Positions 57,576-64,000 of a stretch of 64,000 bases of DNA are shown one piece after another. The notes under the pieces are model-generated. The model worked only from the letters and a program-made list of their open reading frames with translations. It did no database searches and was not told where the DNA came from. This DNA comes from Natronocalculus amylovorans (lineage in GTDB: Archaea > Halobacteriota > Halobacteria > Halobacteriales > Haloferacaceae). The stretch lies in the NCBI RefSeq assembly GCF_023638035.1, contig NZ_JAKRVX010000010.1, positions 1 through 64,000 of the forward strand. The letters run 5' to 3'. Within the stretch, counting starts at the first letter, position 1. The number at the start of each line of letters is the position of its first letter. A program made the position numbers and the translations under genes.

Positions 57576-57766
57576 TGGTCCGAGTCCCCGGCATTGGCGG
57601 CCTCTCGCGTCACGATGAAATGGCTGTTGTCGTATGCCATCGTGACCTCGTATCCCGAGTTTTCTAACGCTTCGCGGATCTGTCTCACGTCCTCGATCTC
57701 CGAATCGGCTCCGAACGGGATGTCTGCGACGTACATAGTCGACCGCTCTGGTTCTTGAGCGCTCAT
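57572..57766 (-). CDS. Small hypothetical protein, 64 aa
   Basis: ATG at 57766. Helix-strand layout (EDVRQIREALENSGYEVTMA, then a HFIVTRE strand). Overlaps the following gene by 4 bp. Unknown. Confidence 0.5.
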   Translation of the reverse strand: MSAQEPERSTMYVADIPFGADSEIEDVRQIREALENSGYEVTMAYDNSHFIVTREAANAGDSDQ

Positions 57767-57918
57767 CGGTCGACGCTCCTATACCATCGGTCTGGTCCGG
57801 CTGTGTTGTGTGGCTTGCCTGTGGTTTCGCAATTTGGACAAGCTCGCGGAAGATCGCGCTCATGGCAGCCAGCCAGTGCGTTGTTACACCAAACACAGTA
57901 GTACATTTTCGTTGGCAT
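57763..57918 (-). pseudogene. Zinc-ribbon gene apparently broken by a frameshift
   Basis: The frame starting at the ATG 57918 (TAATG overlap with the upstream stop) reads YYCVWCNNALA and then loses sense. A shifted frame continues CHERDLPRACPNCETTGK and ends in a TGA at 57763-57765 that overlaps the next start. CxxC in one frame and CPNC in the other would together make one zinc ribbon with typical overlaps at both ends. So a 1-bp indel near 57855-57870 is likely (mutation, sequencing error or programmed shift). Confidence 0.5.
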
Positions 57919-58220
57919 TAGTCCGAGACCTCCTCATAGTCGGTGTGTTCTCGGGAGAGGTCGTAGTCCCCGACGACCTGCGCGTTTAACTCAACAACGT
58001 TGTCGATACCGCCGCTACCCTGCCAGTACGGTTCGTGTTGATCGCAGCGAACGACCTTATTGACCGACATTCCACGGAGTACGTAGAGGGTGGTGGCGTC
58101 ACGGTCGCAACCGTGCTCATCGCAGTCGGGGACCTCAACGACCTCCCCCGAGAGTGTCGCCTGTGTATTAGTACCGTTCTGCTCTATCTCGTCCCTGTCT
58201 GTTACGTGTCTGCCACTCAT
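57918..58220 (-). CDS. Hypothetical protein with Cys/His pairs, 100 aa
   Basis: CDEHGCD at about 33-38 and a later CDQH at about 59-62 suggest one zinc site. Acidic elsewhere. Overlaps both neighbours by 1-4 bp. Confidence 0.5.
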   Translation of the reverse strand: MSGRHVTDRDEIEQNGTNTQATLSGEVVEVPDCDEHGCDRDATTLYVLRGMSVNKVVRCDQHEPYWQGSGGIDNVVELNAQVVGDYDLSREHTDYEEVSD

Positions 58221-58657
58221 GAGAAATCCCCCAGAGTAACGACCGACTCGCCGGAACCGACTGATTCTCCGTTGTTCAGCAGGCTCTCAAATGCCAGCAC
58301 AGCCTCGTGTGCGCTATCAAAATGATAACGAAGGCGTGTGGACACGGTTCCGGGCGTTCCGTGCCATTTGTCGTCAAGTCTGGCGAGCAATCGCTGTGCG
58401 TGTCGGTATTTGAGGTTCCAATCATCGAGGATGTAATCGTTTTTGTGTCCGTTGAGAACCCAGAAACACATCGCACACGTATTCTTTGATCCAGGTCGGA
58501 ACATCATCTCGCCATCGTCGCCACAGTTTGGACAAGTCCAATGGCGGTCAAAGATCCGAATTCCTCGCTCGTCGACGTAGTCCATGTCGTCGAAGTCCGC
58601 ACTCGAATGCGGTCGGTATTCGATTTCTCCTCGAATTCCCGTATCTCGATCGCTCAT
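58217..58657 (-). CDS. Zinc-ribbon protein, 146 aa
   Basis: WTCPNCGDDG at about 37-46 and CAMCFW at about 56-61 make a zinc ribbon. The C-terminal half is helical (AQRLLARLDDKWHG and on). Overlaps both neighbours by 4 bp. Confidence 0.5.
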   Translation of the reverse strand: MSDRDTGIRGEIEYRPHSSADFDDMDYVDERGIRIFDRHWTCPNCGDDGEMMFRPGSKNTCAMCFWVLNGHKNDYILDDWNLKYRHAQRLLARLDDKWHGTPGTVSTRLRYHFDSAHEAVLAFESLLNNGESVGSGESVVTLGDFS

Positions 58658-58983
58658 TGCTCACCCTCCGATCGGACTTGCTGTTGTGGCGTCGGTGATC
58701 CTAAGTCGGATGGATCCATCTGCAGTAGCTTCTTCGTAGTATTGTGCGTTGATTTCTCGGGATACTCCGGCATAAGATTGTGCTCGTGCAGGAGTCGCTT
58801 GATTTTCGACGAGTGAACTTCGTGATCAAAGTGTGCTGCGATCTCGCGTGTTGAGAGACCTTCTTCGTTGTAGAGCCGATCGAGCGTCTCGGGGTTCTCC
58901 CACGAATGGCTTTCCGCTGCTTTCGTATCTGTTCTGAAGTCAGCAAGCGTTGTTTCTCTTGTCTGTGGAGATTGCACCGACAT
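58654..58983 (-). CDS. HTH-type small protein, 109 aa
   Basis: Residues about 30-65 (PETLDRLYNEEGLSTREIAA, then SSKIKRLLHEHNL) read as a helix-turn-helix of the kind seen in homing-endonuclease-associated or sigma-like domains. Probably DNA binding. Overlaps the flanking genes. Confidence 0.5.
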   Translation of the reverse strand: MSVQSPQTRETTLADFRTDTKAAESHSWENPETLDRLYNEEGLSTREIAAHFDHEVHSSKIKRLLHEHNLMPEYPEKSTHNTTKKLLQMDPSDLGSPTPQQQVRSEGEQ

Positions 58984-59234
58984 TATCGCACCTCCGAGAG
59001 GTCAACAACACAGCCTGCATCGATCGTCAACCAGGACTCTGCAACCAGCTGTGTATCAGTGAATCCAATCATTGGGACTTCATCGCCAGTCACGTAGTCC
59101 GTGTGCGTGTATTGGACTGTGCTCAACGGTGTAATGAGACCTCCATCGCGAACGCTCGTGGGTTGCTCTAATCGATCGTCTCGATCCGATCGCTGTACTA
59201 ACAGTTCGACTCCGCAAGGGGTGTTTTCATTCAT
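58983..59234 (-). CDS. Hypothetical protein, 83 aa, first gene of the leftward operon
   Basis: ATG at 59234. Beta-rich with no signal, membrane segment or Cys motif beyond two single Cys. First of nine overlapping genes read leftward. The 202 bp upstream hold a TCACG/CGTGA inverted pair at 59288-59303 that could be an operator. Confidence 0.45.
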   Translation of the reverse strand: MNENTPCGVELLVQRSDRDDRLEQPTSVRDGGLITPLSTVQYTHTDYVTGDEVPMIGFTDTQLVAESWLTIDAGCVVDLSEVR

Positions 59235-59436
59235 AACGGATTACTCCTTTATGTTGATCCAGCGCCGATCACGGCCGAATTACTGGCTCACGTATACGCG
59301 TGAATCTCAACTGAATGTTATATCTGAATGGTATTAAAAGTACTTGAAATAAACTTTGAATTCACTTATATTCTAAGTCTAATCGACTTTGATTGCAGAA
59401 TATTCATAGGGTAACACATCAATTGAGGTCGTACGA

Positions 59437-59631
59437 ATGGATATGGAACTTGACGATCGCGATGCAGCTGTGTTGGACGTGTTGAAGGAAGGACGAGCGA
59501 ATCCACGCTATATTCGAGAGCAAACAGGTATCGATAGTGGAGATGTGAATACGTCTCTTGTCCGCCTCTCACGACAAGGAAAGGTTCGACAGCTCACTCG
59601 TGGTCTGTATGAATACGCCGGTAGTGAATAA
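59437..59631 (+). CDS. Small winged-helix DNA-binding protein, 64 aa
   Basis: DRDAAVLDVLKEGRANPRYI, then DSGDVNTSLVRLSRQGKVRQ and a YEYA end form a compact winged helix as in many small haloarchaeal regulators. Divergent from the zinc-ribbon operon and so a candidate regulator of it. 59632-59923 contains no gene I can support. Confidence 0.65.
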   Translation: MDMELDDRDAAVLDVLKEGRANPRYIREQTGIDSGDVNTSLVRLSRQGKVRQLTRGLYEYAGSE

Positions 59632-59923
59632 TTGACGTCCCATCTCGAGCAGTAAAGACCGTATATTTATCTTCACCCCGTTCAAAAGCTGAAACGGAAC
59701 GACAACAGAGGGCCGACGCTTCACTTAAGGGGTGTGCGTAATGGCCTCTGACCGTCGTTCTGTACTTCCACAATTTTGAGTAACTACATTGACCAATACC
59801 TGATACAACGTCGCTCGGGAGAGGCTTGAGTCGATCGAGCTGTGAGAACAAATTAACTGCCTCAGAGATAGTACAACCCTACACAGTCTATATTCGGAAT
59901 CTTGAGAATTACTCAATCATGAA

Positions 59924-60868
59924 CTAATCTTCTGCTACTCCGATATCTTCGTCTGAATCATTAGTATCGTTTGCACTCCATGCATCATGATCCAGTCGGG
60001 CTTGGGGGAGTTCAGCTATGGTACGTTCGATATAGAAATCTGTCCGGTCCTTCACGGCTTGAATTGTCCTGGAGACGACCTTCCATTCCTTCCCGTTGGT
60101 TCCTGCAATCTTTTTTAAATATTGATCAAGCCCAGCCTTTCGTAGCTCAAGAAAAGTCCTTTCAACACGATCGGAGAGCTCTTTTTGTTTGGCGTCGCCA
60201 ATCTTATCCCAATAAGGGTGGGTTCTGTCCAAGACATCATCTAATTTAATCTCACCTTCTTGGACAGCAAGTGAAATCACGCTACTAAACACAGCAGAAA
60301 CCATTGCTTCCTTATCGCTTTCATAAATGTCGAAGGGGTAGTGCCCACTTGGAAGAGGTTCGTTAGGGTGATGATTGATTGGAAACACAGCAGACGCAGA
60401 TGGCTCTTTAATTTTATTTTCATCAAGATTCCAGACTGAAAGGCCACTTCCTGGGTCTCTCCTGAAGTGAACAATAGAGATCTCTTCTGGAATATCTTTT
60501 CCAGATAGATCGTCAAATGATGAGAGAAGAACTTCTGCCGAAATATCGCTAGCAGAGATATTATTTATGAGGCCTTGAAGAACGATATTACTCTCATTTC
60601 CCTCAACACGAAGATATCGTTGTATTTGATCAGAGTTTATTTTGAGTGATTTACACTCTATCAATAGTGCATGCTCTTCGCTTTCTGAAGAGAGAATCAA
60701 ATCTGGGTTAATTACGTCTTCGCCTTCTTCATCGAGAATGTAAAATTCGTCCTCTATAACAGTACATCCATAGCCCACTTTCCCAAGTGTACCAGAAAAC
60801 GTTGGCTCAAAACCAGAGAGTGCAATCCAGAGATTTATTTGCTGTGTGTGTGGATCGAGATCATGCAT
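59924..60868 (-). CDS. PD-(D/E)XK nuclease-like protein, putative defence gene
   Basis: 314 aa. NPDLILS (Asp 56) and LLIECKSLK (Glu 71, Lys 73) are the PD-(D/E)XK core with the right spacing, preceded by a strand-rich region as in restriction-like nucleases. The C-terminal half is helical and charged. It lies 13 bp after the gene at 60882 on the same strand, so the two form a unit. AT-rich with almost no CGATCG, so acquired. Likely a two-gene defence system; not one I can name. Confidence 0.6.
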   Translation of the reverse strand: MHDLDPHTQQINLWIALSGFEPTFSGTLGKVGYGCTVIEDEFYILDEEGEDVINPDLILSSESEEHALLIECKSLKINSDQIQRYLRVEGNESNIVLQGLINNISASDISAEVLLSSFDDLSGKDIPEEISIVHFRRDPGSGLSVWNLDENKIKEPSASAVFPINHHPNEPLPSGHYPFDIYESDKEAMVSAVFSSVISLAVQEGEIKLDDVLDRTHPYWDKIGDAKQKELSDRVERTFLELRKAGLDQYLKKIAGTNGKEWKVVSRTIQAVKDRTDFYIERTIAELPQARLDHDAWSANDTNDSDEDIGVAED

Positions 60869-60881
60869 TACTGGCTACATG

Positions 60882-62000
60882 TTATCTGGTGTGACTATTA
60901 TTATTGTGATAGATCAACTCAGCAGCAGGGTCGTAATATTGCTGAAGATTCGTAAATAGTCGCAAGGCAGTATTTCCACATGCACCATCGTACAAATAGA
61001 GACGCATCCAATCAGGTGCCATCTCTATCGCGATTTTATCACCATTGTGCATATCGACACCATCAACTTTGTAAGCCGACGCACTGATTTTTCGTGTATG
61101 CCCCCAGAGTCTAAAGGGGTTTTTTGCGTTGACAATGTAAGAGAGAAACTCTTCAACATCATGAACCTCTCGACTGAATTTGATAATAATCGGTGCTCCT
61201 TGGGGCCTCGCGCCGTGTTCCCTCGAAGTTGCGCCTATGATGTGGTTCGATTCGATCGCATTCAACATCTGTGCATACTGCTCTTTTATTTGTTCAACAG
61301 TAGAAATGTGGAGACGAATATTGGTACCACCCCTAGTCGTGAACATTCCTTCATTGGTCACGCGTTCTCGGACAAAGTCTCCATCAATTTCCCGGCGGAT
61401 CTGGATACGAGACAATGCTAGAAATGGATCAAGCTTTTCTGTCTGTTTTAATATCTCGTAAAGGTTTTTAGAGCTGCTGCCGCTTCCGTCAATATTCAAG
61501 TCTGAAAATTCTAGGTTCTCCTTAATGAATTCTTCTGGGAAAACGTCATTAGCACCGTAACTGATTTTCACACCTTCATACGCACCCATCTCTCCAATTC
61601 GTTCAATTTGCCCTCTGGGAAGCCAGAGTCGATCTAATCCTGCTCCTTCACTAGTGACGATCTCCCGCATCGCGTCTCCAAAGAAGTTAGATTTGCTTAG
61701 TGAGTAAAATATCCAGAAGCGTTTATCATGTGTGTCAAGGAAGAACCAATCGCTTCCGCTATTACCAGTAGTCCACTTGAAAAGATGTAAATTTTGATCA
61801 ACTTCACGAACGCGATCAACCTCTTCCTTCTCAAACACCTCCAACGGTGGGATATTAGATTCAACTACCGCAGTTTTGAGCATGTTCTCACCGGGAGACA
61901 GCTCAGTGTCCTCTAACAAATCTGAATAGTTGTTTTGAAGCCGATCGTTGAATGCACTCAACATTTTACTCCGGCTATTTATTGGTTGTATGGCGGACAT
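60882..62000 (-). CDS. Partner of the PD-(D/E)XK protein, unknown
   Basis: 372 aa, soluble, mixed alpha/beta. Visible landmarks are FKWTTGNSGSDWFFLDT near 74-90, a REIDGDFVRERVTNEGMFTT segment near 210, and REHGARPQGAPIIIKFSRE near 262. No nuclease, helicase or P-loop motif found. First gene of the two-gene unit; it may sense, bind DNA or modify, while the downstream protein cuts. 62001-62319 and 62362-62577 hold no gene. Confidence 0.5.
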   Translation of the reverse strand: MSAIQPINSRSKMLSAFNDRLQNNYSDLLEDTELSPGENMLKTAVVESNIPPLEVFEKEEVDRVREVDQNLHLFKWTTGNSGSDWFFLDTHDKRFWIFYSLSKSNFFGDAMREIVTSEGAGLDRLWLPRGQIERIGEMGAYEGVKISYGANDVFPEEFIKENLEFSDLNIDGSGSSSKNLYEILKQTEKLDPFLALSRIQIRREIDGDFVRERVTNEGMFTTRGGTNIRLHISTVEQIKEQYAQMLNAIESNHIIGATSREHGARPQGAPIIIKFSREVHDVEEFLSYIVNAKNPFRLWGHTRKISASAYKVDGVDMHNGDKIAIEMAPDWMRLYLYDGACGNTALRLFTNLQQYYDPAAELIYHNNNSHTR

Positions 62001-62319
62001 TTTGATCAGATAATATCTCGTTTTGGTTACTTAGATAGGAATTCAGGCTGAACCCCGATTAATTTTGGTATTCAATGACAAATGATTCTTAATGAGATTT
62101 AGTTCTATGCTCTTTAGCCTCTAGCTGAATATTTGGATTTGTAACTCCATGCCGATCCTTTAGCGGCTGCGTACTCATGTGCAATAAAAAAGGCACGTCT
62201 CCGCCCCCATTTCATTGCTGACATTGATATTCCTGTCTATGGGACGATACATTTAGTGAATTGCTGATTCCAAGCCATACCGGGCCCCAGTCCGAACGGG
62301 TGCTTTTTATTTGATTCTA

Positions 62320-62361
62320 CTAACCAACAGATGAATAGACAGCTAATGCTTTGTTGGTTAG
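62320..62361. repeat. Dispersed inverted repeat CTAACCAACA / TGTTGGTTAG, site 5
   Basis: Arms at 62320-62329 and 62352-62361 with a 22-bp spacer. As at site 4, AGCTAATG occurs in the spacer and the right arm is followed by GTTGCATGAG (site 4: GTTCATGAG). Here the following ATG opens only a 9-codon frame, so the gene that should follow has been lost. Confidence 0.7.
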
Positions 62362-62577
62362 TTGCATGAGAGATACAAATTTCAGGCTCTGTTGAAATCC
62401 TACTCTTCAGATATATTCTCATCTGAAACAGCCGGTCGATGAGAGCTGCGTATATATCGCGGAGAATCGTAGCAGACATATCATTCTCTGAAAAGAACAC
62501 GCCCAACGATTGTGCTGCTACCTAAAGCCTATAAAAGTAGCATGACGTTTGGCTCAATTGAGGAAGATGTTCACTGA

Positions 62578-63375
62578 TCAGTACAGCCGACTGAAATTCC
62601 ATCGACCTAAATTGACCTCTTTCTCATCCGCTTCTTCCCCTTTCTTCAACACGAAGTAGACTGCCTGCTCTACCTGCACCAAACCAGTCTTCGCCTGCAG
62701 ATTGGTAGCTGAACCCACGTTATCAGGATGAGCACCTATCGTGGAACAGTAGTTGTACGGGTTTGCCAACATCTCATAGTCATACGTATTCCCATCATTG
62801 TGGTGCTGTTCTCTGTCAATCAAAGCAACACTCTTCTTGGCTAGTTCAGCGAGTCCATTTTTGTAGTGACAATCTTCGTACGTCATCTTTTCTAAGGCAT
62901 TTCGTCCATACCACAACGCCTCTGCATTACGGCCCTGAGCCAGTTCCTTCCGAGCTCTCTCAAGAAAGGCCACAGTCCGAATCGGAGCATGTTGTTCAAT
63001 ATACGACCGGTGCTGCTTCTTTTCCTGCTGAGCCGGTTCTGAAACCGGATGGACCAACTCATAATACCCGTCGTCATCTTGATCCAGTTCTAGGTTAGAC
63101 CCCCGCAGACCATCCCTCAATTTTTCTAAAACCTCTTTCCGGAGTGGTGCTTCCTTGTTAATCAGATGCTGTATGATCTCTCGGCGCTCCTCCACCTCAA
63201 CATACTTCAAGATCTCGTAGACCTTTTCGGAGGTATTACCGTCTAACTCAATTTCAGTTTCAGCATCTTCCTCCAGTTCAAACCGTTCAATCAGGTGTTC
63301 AACCTCCTTGTGACGGTGAGGAGCCACTCCATCGGAGATGTCCTTTAGCTGTCCCTTCGATAATTCACTATTCAT
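62578..63375 (-). CDS. Unknown helical protein, 265 aa
   Basis: ATG at 63375. The N-terminal 110 residues are charged helices (HLIERFELEEDAETEIELD, then REIIQHLINKEAPLRKEVLE). The C-terminal half has helices with conserved-looking Trp, Tyr and His (NAEALWYGRNALEKMTYEDC, then YNYCSTIGAHPDN), which could be a HEPN- or abortive-infection-type bundle. No definite match. AT-rich, like the nuclease pair next to it. Confidence 0.45.
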   Translation of the reverse strand: MNSELSKGQLKDISDGVAPHRHKEVEHLIERFELEEDAETEIELDGNTSEKVYEILKYVEVEERREIIQHLINKEAPLRKEVLEKLRDGLRGSNLELDQDDDGYYELVHPVSEPAQQEKKQHRSYIEQHAPIRTVAFLERARKELAQGRNAEALWYGRNALEKMTYEDCHYKNGLAELAKKSVALIDREQHHNDGNTYDYEMLANPYNYCSTIGAHPDNVGSATNLQAKTGLVQVEQAVYFVLKKGEEADEKEVNLGRWNFSRLY

Positions 63376-64000
63376 AACTTGTTCTTACGTCAATATGCAA
63401 ACATTATAAAACTAATTGGCCTCGGGAATCAGTAATCAATGGGTTCCCTGAACGGACCGCAACCGGGGCAGAATATATCACTTGCTGAGGATTTCAACAG
63501 AGCCAAATTTCACGGTGTGTAGCACAATCGAGGAAAATTTTTTTCTCGGGGATTTAGCTCCGAGAGTGTACGGGAGGATCTCGATCCAATCGGTATCAAG
63601 ACGCGATGTTAGAAGACGATGTCGTAGAGAAGAGAACTCGTACCCGGTGAAAACAATAGTCTCGATCTCTCGTCCAGCCTATTATCTCGCTTCTCTAGAC
63701 TAACAACGTTTCCTAACACATATCTTACACTCACTCAGTACAACATTCTCTAAAACCGACGCTTTTTTAACCTTTAGTTCTGTAGAACACCGTAGCATAA
63801 ACGTAGTAGCGAGGAAGAAAGGAACTTTCCCCGCAGCAACGTGTCTTAGCGTCTCTTCGTGTCTTATTCCTTGTTTTCGTCTAAGTGCGCGTACTACAGA
63901 GTATATCGCCTCTCTGTCTCCTCTCAACCGCTCCGGACACCTTCGGACGAAAACACGTGAGAAAAAAATATTCCCGCATTGTGCAACACATCGTGAAATC
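63376..64000. other. Right end of the window without a supported gene
   Basis: The 625 bp have open frames on both strands, but they are short, Arg/Cys/Ser-rich and lack good starts. A poly-T/C rich block at 63529-63545 and an A-rich block at 63961-63967 stand out. A gene may cross the right edge unseen. Confidence 0.4.

Noticed and set aside
62237-62506. 89-aa leftward frame
   Set aside because: It covers the CTAACCAACA inverted repeat, has poor protein character and no start context.
63700-63927. 75-aa leftward frame at the right end
   Set aside because: Arg/Cys-rich with no motif and no neighbour support.
1-64000. Complete insertion sequences
   Set aside because: No transposase with a DDE or HUH motif and no terminal inverted repeats with target duplication were seen.

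Overview
The window looks like part of a large plasmid or megaplasmid of a haloarchaeon. The evidence is strongly acidic proteins, Tat signal peptides, two Orc1/Cdc6 initiators, an ORB-type origin, a ParA-type partition locus, few Shine-Dalgarno leaders, and many 4-bp gene overlaps. Base composition is moderate for a haloarchaeon and CGATCG is very frequent in the backbone genes. That would suit a Haloquadratum-like host, but the host is inferred, not shown. No rRNA and no complete tRNA gene was found.

Layout. Positions 1-1.6 kb: end of a Tat-exported protein, a small gene and an Orc1/Cdc6 paralogue. 1.9-4.0 kb: an AT-rich two-gene cassette (YwgA/Panacea-like protein plus a polytopic membrane protein). 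4.5-25.8 kb: a co-directional block of about 21 genes. It holds a giant membrane-anchored beta-propeller/coiled-coil protein, a Tat-exported subtilase, other exported proteins, many small membrane proteins, a VirB4/HerA-like ATPase, a MoxR-type AAA+ ATPase with a VWA partner, and three large membrane proteins. I read this as an undescribed envelope-spanning machine (conjugation, secretion or virus-like). 25.8-27.6 kb: the replication origin and its Orc1/Cdc6. 27.8-34.1 kb: accessory genes (a disrupted gene, a PIN-type toxin pair, degraded genes, a tyrosine recombinase, a HEPN-like protein). 34.3-37.5 kb: a regulator followed by small overlapping zinc-ribbon genes and an RHH protein. 37.5-39.2 kb: the ParA/ParB-like partition locus.

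39.6-55.0 kb: a mirror-symmetric type I-B CRISPR-Cas locus. Two divergent cas operons (cas6-8b-7-5-3 leftward, cas4-1-2 rightward) are each followed at once by a palindrome, a near-identical short leader and a CRISPR array pointing outward (46 and 36 repeats of the same unit). Two spacers, one per array, differ only at two sites that are synonymous in one frame. The leader-distal end of array 1 carries what looks like a relic of the common haloarchaeal repeat. 55.8-59.2 kb: a leftward operon of small overlapping genes, several with Cys motifs. 59.9-63.4 kb: a probable defence cassette (PD-(D/E)XK nuclease plus partner) and one more unknown gene.

Five scattered CTAACCAACA sites (four as inverted pairs with a 21-22 bp spacer, one as direct repeats) lie near 4.1, 11.9, 25.9, 38.8 and 62.3 kb. 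They bracket the envelope cluster, the origin and the partition genes, and are candidate centromere or master-regulator sites of the replicon.
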